From Linepithema humile (Eukaryota > Arthropoda > Insecta > Hymenoptera > Formicidae): a DNA stretch of 64,000 nt. The position numbers and the translations under genes are program-made. Shown one piece after another: positions 32,186 through 43,681 of this stretch (position 1 is the stretch's first letter; each line of letters starts with the position of its first letter). The stretch lies in the NCBI RefSeq assembly GCF_040581485.1, contig NC_090133.1, positions 13,268,001 to 13,332,000 of the forward strand, written 5' to 3'. Under the pieces are notes generated by a model. It was not told the origin of the DNA. It made no database searches and saw only the letters and a list, made by a program, of their open reading frames with translations.

Positions 32186-33466
32186 TTGGGTGTACAAGTA
32201 TGACTTTCCGGATTTTTGGATAAAAAAACACATTGATTTGTAACATAAAAATCATTTTTATTTTATTCAAAGTATGCTCCATCGGAAGCTACAATCTTGG
32301 CCCATCTTTCGGGCAATAAACGGATTTCACGCTGGTAGAAGTTTGATTGTTTTGAAGCGGTCCAGTTATCAAGGCAATTTTTGATTTCTTCATAAGAATT
32401 GAACCGCTCTCCAGAAAGAGCTAACGCCATGGACCGAAACAAATAGTAATCCGAAGGAGCAATGTCTGGTGAATACGGCGGGTGAGGTAGAATCTCCTAG
32501 TTTACTACTTCTAGATAATTCTTGACAAATACATGAACATTTGGTCTGGCGTTGTCATGCTGTAAAATCACCTTGTCATGTCTATTCTCCCATTCCGGTC
32601 GTTTTTCCTTTAGAGCTCGGTTCAAACGTATTAATTGTAGTCGATAGCGTTCACCAGTGATAGTTTCAGACGGTTGCAGCAGCTCATGATACATCACACC
32701 CTTCATATTCCACCAGATACACAGCATAACCTTGCTGCCATGGATGTTTCGCTTTGGCGTTGATGGACCTGGTTCACCTGGCTTAACCCATGCTGGTTTG
32801 CGTTTAGGATCGTAATGAATCCACTTTTCATCACCAGTAATAATTCGATGTAAAAAACCCTTTCTTTTTTGTCGTTGCAGCAACAATTCGCACATGGTTT
32901 TTTTTCTTTCAATGTCTCTTTCTTTCAATTCGTGTGGCACCCAATTTCCTTGCTTTTGAACCATTCCCATTGCATGCAGACGTAAGGAAATGCATTGTTG
33001 GGTAACATTTAATGCTGTTGCCAATTCCTTTTCTGTTTGACATGAATCCTCGTCAAGTAATGCTTCCAATTCTGCATCTTCAAGTTTTTTCGGTGGTTTT
33101 CCATGTTCTTTATCATCCAAATTAAAATCATTGCTTCTGAATCGTTTAAACCATTTTTCACCCATGCTTACCGATGGAACATGTTCTTTGTAAGCTTCCA
33201 CAAGCAAACCATGACAATCAGCTGCACTTTTCTTTAAAAAAAAATAATGAAGCAAAACTTTACGCAAATGACGTTTTTCTGGTACAAAATTCGACATTTT
33301 CAATGCGATAAAAAAAATATTTGCACTTCAATCAAATGACATATACTACATTTGAAAGCTGACATACAGACCTTTTAAATACATATATTGCCAGCTTCAT
33401 GTAATGCCGAGAGTACGTCTTATGCAATTCTATTGAAAATCCGTAAAGTCATACTTGTACACCCAA
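32186..33466 (-). mobile_element. mariner element, nearly full length
   Basis: 1281 bp with inverted ends TTGGGTGTACAAGTATGACT and TA on both sides, the normal size and boundary of a mariner. Confidence 0.92.
32263..33297 (-). pseudogene. mariner transposase, one nonsense codon
   Basis: Start ATG at 33297 (MSNFVPEKRHLR). 344 codons and a stop, full length for mariner. Helix-turn-helix DNA-binding domain in the first about 120 residues, then catalytic motifs TGDEKW (first D), LQHDNARPN (second D) and PPYSPDIAPSDYYLF (third D, DD34D). The single lesion is an in-frame TAG near 32497, where the family has Trp. Everything downstream of it is still in frame. The element is therefore young or recently inactivated. 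Confidence 0.92.
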
Positions 33467-34150
33467 TATATAAAAAAATAATATAAAAAGTTATATGAAA
33501 AAAGGTTTAATTTAGTTTATGTTACATAGTTCACATTAGATTGGTTATATTTCATTAGTTTTTAACTGTTAATATTGTTCAAACGTTGATTATGTCCAAA
33601 AATGTAAGAAAATAAACTTTTTAAATTTTGTATTTTTTTTTGTTAATGATATTTTTACACATTGGTACTTATAACCGAGTAAAATACTAATAAAATGAAA
33701 CATTTTAGCAAAATATTTATGAATTCTAATAATTATTTTATATGAAAATTGAAACGGTGTAGCTTTTCGATGCTTGGATAAGCTCGCCGGAGCCAGGAGT
33801 TCGTTCGATTAGAGGTACGCCAAATGAAATTCTTGGTTTTTAGTTAACGAATGAAATAATTTATTTAGTAGGTAGTTATACAGTATGACTGCGTGTTTGC
33901 GTGTAAGTATGTGTGTATAAACCCGTGTGGTTGTGTATTTGTGTACGTGCGTATTTTGTGTATGAATAGTGTAGAAAGATATTGTGCTACGGCGCGTGTG
34001 AAAATGTCGTTGAACAATGTGTGCAAGTGTGTACAGGTGATTGTGCGGAGTGATTAGTCGGCACAAGTGCGTTCGTACAGCGACCATAATCGGCGGTTCA
34101 CAAAGTACTGCAAGAGCGACGCATGAACGGGAGACGCGGCTAGTTAGTCG
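33467..34150. other. No gene seen
   Basis: AT-rich DNA, then a GT-rich transition to the GA tract. Long frames that run out of the GA tract into here are artefacts. Confidence 0.5.
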
Positions 34151-34159
34151 TGTATGCGG

Positions 34160-34968
<809 letters not shown>

Positions 34969-35046
34969 CTATGCGGATATTCGAGCGCACGGTTTTATTC
35001 GTACGGTTTGCCTGCCGGAATCGGAATACGAGTCGGAAAGGAGCTT

Positions 35047-35385
35047 GCCGGGAACACCCAGTGTGACCATGGGAACGCCCGTGTCGGTAACGGGAGCGAA
35101 GAGTAAATCAGGGAACGTCCGGTAAAGCCATGGGAACATCCGTGTTGGATACAGAGCTCGGGAACGCCCGAGATAATCGCGAGAATGCTCGCGATGTAGT
35201 TTTTCAAGGTAGGAGCCGAGAACGCTCGGCGGAATCGCGAGAACGCTCGCGGCGGGAATCGGTCAGGAGTCGAGAATGCTCGGCGGGACTGCGAAAACGC
35301 TCGCAGCTCTTACTAGAAGAAAGCCCGGGAACACTCGGCAGAAACACGAAAATGCTCGAAAGGATTACAGGAACGCCCGTAGCAG
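35047..35385. repeat. Array of paired micro-hairpins
   Basis: Thirteen copies of a 10-mer close to GRGAACGCYC, mostly with 3-4 flanking bases that are complementary but differ between copies: CTC/GAG, TCGC/GCGA, GCC/GGC, CGC/GCG, TGC/GCA, GTC/GGC and CAT/GTG (the last two with G-U wobble). Loops are AACG, AATG or AACA. Loop positions fall in pairs exactly 21 bp apart (35053/35074, 35114/35135, 35163/35184, 35221/35242, 35275/35296, 35330/35351, plus 35372). Pairs recur every 49-61 bp. No protein frame is convincing. Confidence 0.8.
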
Positions 35386-35924
35386 AGGATCGGATGTTCG
35401 CTGTGTGAGCAGCGAACGGGATCTGGTGTCGTACAACCGGACCTCTTTTATACCCGGCTGACGGCCGACTGACATATGGATCGGTAGCAACAGTGATGCG
35501 ATCTTTCCCACAGCGGTCCCGGCTTCGCTGCCTCACTCAACCTTACAGAAGCGCTACATCACGTATCCGTGTGAGCTCAGTCGTTCAACCAATGGAAGAG
35601 AGCAAACGTCTCCCTTCCACCGAGCCGACACACAGATGATAAATGCATGCTACTTGCATGTTAAAGCAAGCGTTTCTGATTCAGAAAAGAAATTCTGAGG
35701 CGAGTGGCTGGAATATTAGAGATCACCTGTTCGAGACCTGCTTCGTGCAACTTTCTTTTCTTTTTTCCGCATTTGTTTCTAACATAGTAAATCATTAGAT
35801 AATATTTTTTTGCCCAAAAAAATAATATTTTCTATTTAATTAAAATCAATAGGAGCGTAAAGAGCCATAATGCTGGTTAGTCGTGCGAAGGTTAAGATAT
35901 ATTCATTAAATTGTTTACATCAAA

Positions 35925-35954
35925 CGTTTCGACCTGCCATCAGGCCTTTTTCAG
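35925..35954 (-). ncRNA. Hammerhead-like motif, second PLE left arm
   Basis: The minus strand reads CTGAAAA, a GGCCTG/CAGGTC stem with an ATGG loop, then CGAAAC. The catalytic G of CUGANGA is A here, so it is probably inactive. Confidence 0.3.
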
Positions 35955-36467
35955 TGTACAATAGTAAAAATACAAATAAAACAAAATTCGCTCGCAAAAT
36001 TCAAGACAGTGTGAAAGATGTGGAAGACATAAAAAACATCCTTTCCACCCGATTGTGGTTTAGTAGAAAAAAATCAGAACTACAATAAATGCAATGAAAT
36101 ATATGAATAATACAAAAAAATTATAAAAATAGGAAATAAGTGGACCGGAAATTAAGAACTGCAATATACATACTTGAATTGAATTTATGTTAAAACGCTG
36201 GTCCAAGTAGAGAGGACGAGGTGGAAAACAGAGAACAGATAGTCTTATCATTTTGAAAGTCAAGCTCTTAGTGAGAGAGATATACATTAGAAATTATAAA
36301 GATTCACGAGTGAAAGTATGGTAAGAAGGGGGGAGTAGAGAGGGGAAAAGTAAGTAAGAAAGGAGAGAAGGTGAGGGTATAATAGGATAGATAGAAGGAA
36401 AGGAAAGAAGAGGTATTATTTATAAAGGAGGAATTAAATTAATGATGGGGAGGTATGCCTCAGGTAA

Positions 36468-37577
36468 ATGATCCATGTCGTTATGAATGTTAAGGCCTGC
36501 GTTTTGCCTTTTGATAAAAAGGCCTCTCCTTTATTCCCATTAATTGCCGACCTTGTTCTTCAGGATCTAGAAGCTGATGCGATTAGTAGGCTTCCGTTCA
36601 AGTTGCCCTTTTATTATAGATATGTGAACGACATAATTATGGTTGCACCTACTAACTTCATAATTTTAATCACTGACATTTTTAACTCTTATCATAACAG
36701 ACTTAATTTTACAGTTGAAATCGGGGTTGACAATCGCATAGACTTCTTAGACGTGACTTTGATTTTAGAAAACAACATAATTATTTTTGACTGGTTCCAA
36801 AAACCTACTTCGTCTGGGAGATACCTAAATTTTTATTTCCACCACCCCATTTCACATAAGAAGGGGTCTATCATAAGTCTGACTGACAGAATCTTTTTAC
36901 TTTTCCACCCAAAATTCCACAAAAAAAATTTTACATCGGCTATTAACATACTTTTAAATAATTGTTATCCGTTAAGTTTTATTTATTCTGTTGTCCACCA
37001 AAGATTAAAGTTTTTAACACACAATAAAAAAATTGACAATATTTTAATAGCAGTAGATTCTGACAATGATCCTGATGATAATGACTCGAAGTCTTTTTTA
37101 ACTATTCCCTACATCTCATCCATTTTTAAAAACTTTAATTTTATCGCGAGAACTTTTAATTTTAAACTAGCTTGCTCAATTCCAAATAACCTAAAATGCT
37201 TTATAAAAACAGGGAAAGACAATTTAAACAAACTTGCACACTGCCAAGTGGTTTATATGATTCCGTGTCGTGATTGTAGTATGACTTATGTTGGACAGAC
37301 CAAAAGACAGCTTAACACTAGATTAAAAGAACATAAGAATGACATTAATAAGAAAAGCTGTTCTCCTTCAGTCATATCTAGGCATAGGTTGGATTCCTCC
37401 CACGATTTTGATTGGGATAAAGTAAAGATACTTGACGGGGAATCTTCCTATCAAAAAAGATTAATCTCTGAAATGGTTTTTATCAAAAGGCAAAACGCAG
37501 GCCTTAACAATCATAACGACACGGATCATTTACCTGAGGCGTACCTCCCCATCATTAATTTATTTCCTCCTTTATAA
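36468..37577 (+). pseudogene. Penelope-like RT with GIY-YIG, catalytic Asp lost
   Basis: 369 codons with no internal stop. It begins inside the inverted left arm, then continues at the RT region LFPLIADLVLQDLEADAISRL. The catalytic motif is YVND instead of YVDD, replacing an essential aspartate. RT tail motifs follow (NRIDFLDVTLI, PTSSGRYLNFY), a CRDC linker, then the GIY-YIG region TYVGQTKRQLNTRLKEH. The N-terminal half of RT is missing. Homologous to 9481-10935 but well diverged, so a separate PLE lineage. Confidence 0.82.
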
Positions 37578-38045
37578 ATAATACCTCTCCTTCCCTTTCC
37601 TTCTATCTATCCTATTATACCCCCACCTTCTCTCCTTCCTTACTTACTTTTCTTCTCTCCACTCCCCCCTTCCTCCCATACTTTCACTCGTGAATCTTTA
37701 TAATTTCTAATGTATATCTCTCTCACTAAGAGCTTGACTTTCAAAATGATAAGACTATCTGTTCTCTGTTTTCCACCTCGTCCTCTCTACTTGGACCAGC
37801 GTTTTAACATGAATTTAATTCAAGTATGTATATCACAGTTCTCAATTTCCGGTCCACTTATTTCCTATTTTTATAATTTTTTTGTATTATTCATATATTT
37901 CATTGCATTTATTGTAGTTCTGATTTTTTTCTACTAAACCACAATCGGGTGGAAAGGATGTTTTTTTATGTCTTCCACATCTTTCACACTATCTTGAATT
38001 TTGCAAGCGAATTTTCTGTTTTATTTGTATTTTTACTATTGTACA

Positions 38046-38075
38046 CTGAAAAAGGCCTGATGGCAGGTCGAAACG
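38046..38075 (+). ncRNA. Hammerhead-like motif, second PLE right arm
   Basis: Twin of 35925-35954. Stem II pairs differently from that of the first PLE but in the same position between CTGA and GAAAC. Confidence 0.3.
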
Positions 38076-38508
38076 TTTGATGTAAACAATTTAATGAATA
38101 TATCTTAACCTTCGCACGACTAACCAGCATTATGGCTCTTTACGCTCCTATTGATTTTAATTAAATAGAAAATATTATTTTTTTGGGTAAAAAAATATTA
38201 TCTAATGATTTACTATGTTAGAAGCAAATGCGGAAAAAAGAAAAGAAAGTTGCACGAAGCAGGTCTCGAACAGGTGATCTCTAATATTCCAGCCACTCGC
38301 CTCAGAATTTTTTTTCTGAATCAGAAACGCTTGCTTTTAACATGCAAGTAGCATGCATTTATCGTCTGTGTGTCGGCTCGGTGGAAGGGAGACGTTCGCT
38401 CTCTTCCATTAGTTGAACGGCCGAGCTCACACGGATACGTGACTAGCGCTTCTGTAAGGTGAGTGAGGCAGCGGAGCCAGGACCGCTGTGGGAAAGATCG
38501 CATCACTG

Positions 38509-38658
38509 ATAGCGTTTTCGATTATACAGGATTTGAACGACCCAGGGTTGGTTAATGACGTCATTGCAACCTCTCCACCAATGAAAGACTTGCATTTATA
38601 GTAAAATAGTGATTGATCAACCCTGGGTCGTTCAAATCCTGTATAATCGAAAACGCTA
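38509..38658. mobile_element. 150-bp foldback MITE
   Basis: Perfect inverted ends of about 42 bp starting ATAGCGTTTTCGATTATACA. The outermost bases may be target duplication. It lies exactly at the end of the hAT-like element (38508), before a short extra hAT end. Confidence 0.82.
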
Positions 38659-38665
38659 TGAGTAA

Positions 38666-38765
38666 CAGTGATGCGATATGTGCCACACGGATACGTGACG
38701 TACGCTTCTGTGAGGTTGTGTGAGGCAGCGGAGCCGGGACCGCGGTGGGCGATATCGCATCAGTG
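38666..38765. repeat. Minimal hAT end pair
   Basis: 100 bp consisting of a left terminus CAGTGATGCGATATG and a right terminal block (GTGAGGCAGCGGAGCCGGGAC...GCATCAGTG) of the same family as 35491-38508. The flanking 8-mers differ, so it is not a simple insertion. Confidence 0.6.
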
Positions 38766-39240
38766 ATCGGTAGGCAGTCGGTGGTATCGCCGGCGATCCC
38801 CACCAGACGAGATACAGTATGGTTGGTAACGTGGGGGATCGCTAGCGAGTGACCACTTGTGTTTATTATAGGTTTATTCTTTATTGCTGAACTTTCTGCA
38901 CTAGTGTACACTAGTGACACCAAAGTGTTCTCTATTGCAGTGCAACGTGCACCAATCCGTTCTTCATTGCAGTGTAACTGTTCACGGCACTTGTTGCTCT
39001 TGAGCAAGAACAAGCAGTGCAGGGCAGTGCGAGAATCGGGTAAGTTGATAATGATGGAAAATTTAAAAAGTACACATAACCTATTATAAATATTAAAGTA
39101 ACCTATTTAATATTAAAGTAATTAATAATTCTCTTAAAATTAAATTATAAGCACTGAAATTATACTAATAATCTGAATTTCAGAAAATCAAGCTATGATA
39201 GTACTAACTTTTATGGGAGAGTTTCAATTGCCTACATTCC
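38766..39240. other. Possible host first exon or leader
   Basis: A GC-balanced stretch with inverted CACTAGTGTACACTAGTG and a donor-like CGGGTAAG at 39038-39045. Part of it (TTTATTCTTTATTGCTG) recurs inverted at 44494-44510. No protein family is recognised in the 76-codon frame. Confidence 0.25.
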
Positions 39241-39966
39241 CATTTGCTAACAGCTTTGTTTGCCTACAAGCATTTTGCCGACAGCTTCAATTGCCAACAG
39301 AGCGATTGCCTACAAGCATTATTGCGCACATTTAAAAATTAAAAATACAAACGTACGTTTGCACACAAGACATTATTGCACACATACACATTGCACACAT
39401 GACATTATTGCGCACATACACATTGCACACATAATATTATTGCGCACATAAAATAAAAAAATCGTATTAACACTTTTCGCATAGAATATTATTGCCCACA
39501 TACAGATTGCATACATGACTTTATTGCGCACATACACATAGCACACATGATCGTAAGGCACACACAAAATAAAGGAATCATAATAATACTTGCACACAGG
39601 ATATTATTTCGCACATATACATTGCGCACATGACATTATTGCACACATACACATTGCACACACAATTGTAATGCACATATAAAATACGAAAATCATATTA
39701 ACACTTTGTACACAGGATATTATTACGCACATGACATTATTGCGCACATACACATTGCACACATGACTCGTATTGCACATATACACATTGCACACATGAC
39801 TTTATTGCGCACATACACATTGCACACATGATCGTAAAAAATACGCAAAATAAGAAAATGATATTAATACTTTGCACACAGGATATTATTGCGCATATGC
39901 ACATTGCACGCATGACCGTATTGCGCACATACGTTGCACACATGACTTTATTGCACACATACACAT

Positions 39967-40033
39967 CCCAAGGAGAATAGAAAGTCAATATGATGTCAAA
40001 CTGATATTATTTTGACTTTTTGTTCTCCTTGGG
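39967..40033. mobile_element. 67-bp hairpin insertion, copy 1
   Basis: Inverted ends CCCAAGGAGAA. The exact copy at 40380-40446 was carried along by the 413-bp duplication. Confidence 0.7.
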
Positions 40034-40379
40034 ATTGCACGCATGACTTTATTACACACATACACGTTGCACACACAATTGTAATGCACATATAAAATAC
40101 GAAAATCATATTAACACTTTGTACACAGGATATTATTACGCACATGACATTATTGCGCACATACACATTGCACACATGACTCGTATTGCACATATACACA
40201 TTGCACACATGACTTTATTGCGCACATACACATTGCACACATGATCGTAAAAAATACGCAAAATAAGAAAATGATATTAATACTTTGCACACAGGATATT
40301 ATTGCGCATATGCACATTGCACGCATGACCGTATTGCGCACATACGTTGCACACATGACTTTATTGCACACATACACAT

Positions 40380-40446
40380 CCCAAGGAGAATAGAAAGTCA
40401 ATATGATGTCAAACTGATATTATTTTGACTTTTTGTTCTCCTTGGG
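40380..40446. mobile_element. 67-bp hairpin insertion, copy 2
   Basis: Identical to 39967-40033, offset by 413 bp. Confidence 0.7.
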
Positions 40447-40634
40447 ATTGCACGCATGACTTTATTACACACATACACGTTGCACACAAGTATTACACAC
40501 ATAAAATAGAAAAAATCATAACTTTGACATCAGGAGCGATTTAAATCTACAGAAAGAAAGAGAGAAAGGGAGAGAGAGATCTATGCAACTGTTAATTCGA
40601 TATCTTCTTTATCTGATGTAAAATTATACAGTAT

Positions 40635-40823
40635 TTATATCGTTATGGCGCGAATACAGTAGGTATATTTTTTACGACATAGTGGACAATTATGATCTTG
40701 CAATCGTTTTTGGCATTCATTACAAATACACAAATGTCTACATGGAACAAATATGTACGCGGCAGTAGCATTCAAGCATGTGCAGCATGTACCATTGGCG
40801 CGATCGCGCTGGCTTGATGAGGT
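40635..40823 (-). CDS. C-terminal RING-finger exon
   Basis: Not among long ORFs, because it has no ATG. The minus strand reads 62 codons to a TAA at 40635-40637. It contains CCTCLNATAAYIFVPCRHLC, then ICNECQKRL, then CPLCRKKY. This is a complete C3HC4-type RING (C-x2-C...C-x-H-x-C-x2-C...C-x2-C) of the kind found at the C-terminus of IAP-type and related E3 ubiquitin ligases. Its upstream edge is TAG at the MITE boundary, usable as a splice acceptor. No other exon of this gene was found. It could be host or virus-derived. The fold assignment is strong, the gene identity open. Confidence 0.72.
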   Translation of the reverse strand, partial: TSSSQRDRANGTCCTCLNATAAYIFVPCRHLCICNECQKRLQDHNCPLCRKKYTYCIRAITI

Positions 40824-40826
40824 CTA

Positions 40827-41207
40827 CAGGGTGATTCAAAATAACCTGATGTCCTTGCAATGCCATATTCTTGAGCGAATTCTGAGACAATTTTTCCTTT
40901 TACAAAATTTTGTCTGAAGCTTAGTTTTCGAGTTCTAATTGAAAATATTTTGCTACTTACGAGTCCGATACAACGGACAGGCAGGGACGGTGCAATGCGT
41001 CATGAGACGATAGTAAACACTTGACAGTCTCATTATACGTTGCGCGTCCCTGCCTGCCCGTTGTACCGAACTCGTAAGTTGCTACCTATTTTCAATTATA
41101 ACTCGAAAACTAAGCTTCGGACAAAATTTTGTAAAAGGAAAAATCGTCTCAGAATTCGCTCAAGAATATGGCATTGCAAGGACATCAGGTTATTTTGAAT
41201 CACCCTG
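40827..41207. mobile_element. TA-flanked foldback MITE next to the RING exon
   Basis: Ends CAGGGTGATTCAAAATAACC and its inverse, with TA on both sides. Arms of about 150 bp. The left end gives CACCCTGTAG on the minus strand, directly before the RING exon. Confidence 0.85.
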
Positions 41208-41530
41208 TATATAGGTGCCCTTCCCCCCCCCCCCCTTAACGCAAATCGTAAAAACATTTATATATTCGGATTGTACATCGTTTGTACATGAATGTACTAT
41301 GATTTTTATTGTTTGTACATTTTTCGTTAATTTTTAAAAAAATTACAATGTTTTTGTAACCGTGCCAATGATAATTAGCCCCCCCTATATCGCAATTACG
41401 TCACGTAAACTATAATTTATGAATTTATCGTGCTTAATCGTTTGTACGTCGTTTGTACATTATTAATAATCGGTTAAATTTATAATTCCAATATTTGTTT
41501 TTGTTTAAAACGCAAGATAAATAATTTTTA
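41208..41530. other. AT-rich DNA with C-runs
   Basis: Two similar stretches about 150 bp apart (a C-run, then TCGTTTGTACATCG or TCGTTTGTACGTCG). No gene. Confidence 0.5.
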
Positions 41531-41559
41531 TTTGAATATGGCGGGTATGGAATACGGAG

Positions 41560-41745
41560 CAGGTGCGCATGCGTGTACGTGTGTATGCGCGCAGTTGCGT
41601 GCATATGCGTGTGTGTGCGTGCGTGTGTGTGCTGCATGTGTTCGTGTAGGTGTGTATGCGAGTGGGTGGTGGGTGTGTACGTATGTGTATATACACAACC
41701 ACACAGCATATACCCACACACCCACTCACACACACAGCATCCACA
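41560..41745. repeat. TG-rich then CA-rich palindromic microsatellite
   Basis: A TG/GT-rich half followed by a CA-rich half around GTATATACAC. ORFs on both strands here are artefacts. Confidence 0.85.
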
Positions 41746-41772
41746 TTAGTCCGGCATTATATCACGGCTATG

Positions 41773-43579
41773 CAGTGATGCGATATCTACTACCGGGCTC
41801 GCGGCTCTCGAGCCCCAACACAAGTAAGAAGCGCTTACGTCACGCGTCTGTGTGCGCTCGGCCGTTCGGCTATAGAGAGAGAGCGGACGTCTCTGTCTTG
41901 CTACCATCGAGCCGACGTAAACACATTGCGGACGGCAAATGCTCAGAAACAAGCGCTTTTAATCGAGTAAGGCGAGTGCCTAGCGGATTCGAAGTCCCGT
42001 ATTCGAGACTTGATTTTCGCAACTTTTTTTTTTCTTTTTTCCACATTTGTTTCTAACAGTGTAAGTTAGTTAATAATGTTTTTTTGGCTAAAAAATATTA
42101 TTTCGTATATTAATAATATATTTGCATATGTTAAACTAATAACTAATTATTTTAAAAAGAATACTAATTTGCTATTATAAATAGAAAAATGAAATCATTT
42201 TACAACATACATATTACAACAAAGTGCAATTTAACATGTGCAATTATTGTTAATAAATATAAAATAATATTTTTTAGCCAAAAGCATTATCTAATGATTC
42301 ACTTGATGGTACAGTGCTAGAAACAAATATCGAAAAAGAAAAAAAAATGTTACAAAAGCAGTTTTCAAATACAAGATTTTCAATATTCCTGCCACTCGCC
42401 TTAATCGATTAGCCACGCTTGCTTCTTAACATTTATCTCTATCGAAAGATTACACACCTGGAAAATTTTTAACTATTTATTTTAAATTACTGCATATTAG
42501 CAAAAGTTACTGTACTGTGGAGATTAGTGGAGAAACGGTAACATACAATGCAGTCAAATACATCTTACAAATGCAGTCAAATAGATCGAAGATTTATTGC
42601 ACTCTTGTTAGCATGTTAAAGTATGTGTAGCGTATTATTAGTTCATTAGTAATTTTAAGTGTTATTAATAGTGGTCTTCCACACCACCTTTGAGGTTCCA
42701 CTAACTAGGCGCGTTCGATTTTTTTTAAGTGGACCGTTGCCTGGAGCCCTATCGTACCACTTTTTTAAAATTGAAATTCAAGATAAAAGTAATTATTATT
42801 GTTTTGATGTTGATGGACCATCATCTGCAATATGTAACGTTATATTTTTTTTTATTTTTTCAGGATTACTGGCGTACAGTGTCTTTGCCGACATCAAAGA
42901 CAAATGCCTCTCATTAATGTCTATATTTAGCACTGTTTCCTTACGCGATTTTAATGCTGATTTTAAAACACAAAGAGCGTTAACATTGGTGACCGAAAGT
43001 TTGTTGCGTTTTTTGGTTTTTAAATCAGATAAAACTGAAAACATCCTTTCAGGATCTGCATTAGAATTAGGCAGTGTTTGAATAGCATTCACCAATGATT
43101 TCATATTAGGATATTTTATAGTGTTGTTACTTCGTAAAATTTTTTTCCACATATTATCAAAATTTAAATTAGAAAAATTTATTTTGTCTGTCTCAGTAAA
43201 ATCTTCATGTAATTTTAACCATTCTTCCCGCAAACCGTTTTCGTCAAATCCGCCTATAGTTTTGGCAATAAAAGAAACATCGTTAAATGATATTTCTCTA
43301 TCATTATCTGATAAAGCTACATTTGCTTTTAAAACTGTCAATGTGGACAAAAATTTGTCATTAATTGGTAATCTTTTACTAATTTCTTCAGCAGCGGTGA
43401 CGTAAAATTGTAAACAATTTTCTCGTACATTTGTAATTACGTCGATGGTAGCAAGACAGAGACGTCCGCTCTCTCTCTATAGCCGAACGGCCGAGCGCAC
43501 ACAGACGCGTGACGTAAGCGCTTCTTACTTGTGTTGGGGCTCGAGAGCCGCGAGCCCGGTAGTAGATATCGCATCACTG
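41773..43579. mobile_element. hAT deletion derivative
   Basis: Inverted termini CAGTGATGCGATATCTACTA with arms of about 170 bp (41773-41940 and 43443-43579). Inside are the modules shared with the 15.3 kb element (foldback block, CACCACCTTTGAGGTTCCAC block) and only the C-terminal part of the transposase. Flanks share CTATG but not a clean 8-mer. Confidence 0.78.
42796..43443 (-). pseudogene. hAT transposase C-terminal fragment
   Basis: About 215 codons homologous to the C-terminus at 18265-19107. Shared are FNDVSFIAKTIGGFDENG and the dimerisation domain LPNSNADPERMFSVL. Upstream it runs straight into the right TIR, so the catalytic core is deleted. Diverged from the other copy throughout, so it is a related family member and not a recent duplicate. 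Confidence 0.82.
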
Positions 43580-43681
43580 CCTATGTCATCACAGCATAGC
43601 AAAAGTTAAAGACTTTTAACTCTAGCTCTAACTTATATCTCTAGACAAAAACTATTAATTTTTAAGCTTCGTTACCATTGA

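Larger units (their letters stand above)
35491..38508. mobile_element. hAT-like palindrome carrying a second PLE
   Basis: Inverted termini CAGTGATGCGATCTTTCCCA. Arms of about 1 kb (35491-36525 and 37485-38508) around a unique centre. The outer arm shares modules with the TIRs at 16.7 and 41.8 kb, including a tRNA-like GTTCGAGACCTGC string. The 8-mer ATCGGTAG occurs just left (35480-35487) and again at 38766, after two more small insertions, so the original right boundary may be 38765. Confidence 0.78.
39300..40500. repeat. CACAC-rich minisatellite with 413-bp duplication
   Basis: An array of units close to TTGCGCACATACACATTGCA. Within it a block of 413 bp is repeated in tandem (about 39625-40036 and 40037-40449), and the copies look almost identical, so the duplication is recent. 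The minus-strand Cys/Met-rich ORFs here are repeat artefacts. Confidence 0.9.

Noticed and set aside
35047..35385. Arg/Ser-rich coding region (SRERSAESRERS)
   Set aside because: The apparent RS-like protein follows from the repeated GAGAACGCTC unit. Spacing is not a multiple of 3, so the frame is not kept.
39373..40401. Cys/Met-rich minus-strand ORFs
   Set aside because: Minisatellite translation. Identical ORFs arise from the 413-bp duplication.
39300..40500. CRISPR-like array
   Set aside because: Units vary, have no conserved repeat-spacer pattern and no cas genes. Eukaryotic context.
41434..42056. His/Thr- and Cys/Val-rich ORFs on both strands
   Set aside because: They come from the TG/CA microsatellite and the hAT TIR.
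41765..43587. Clean 8-bp TSD for the 41.8 kb hAT element
   Set aside because: Flanks CGGCTATG and CCTATGTC share only CTATG at different offsets.
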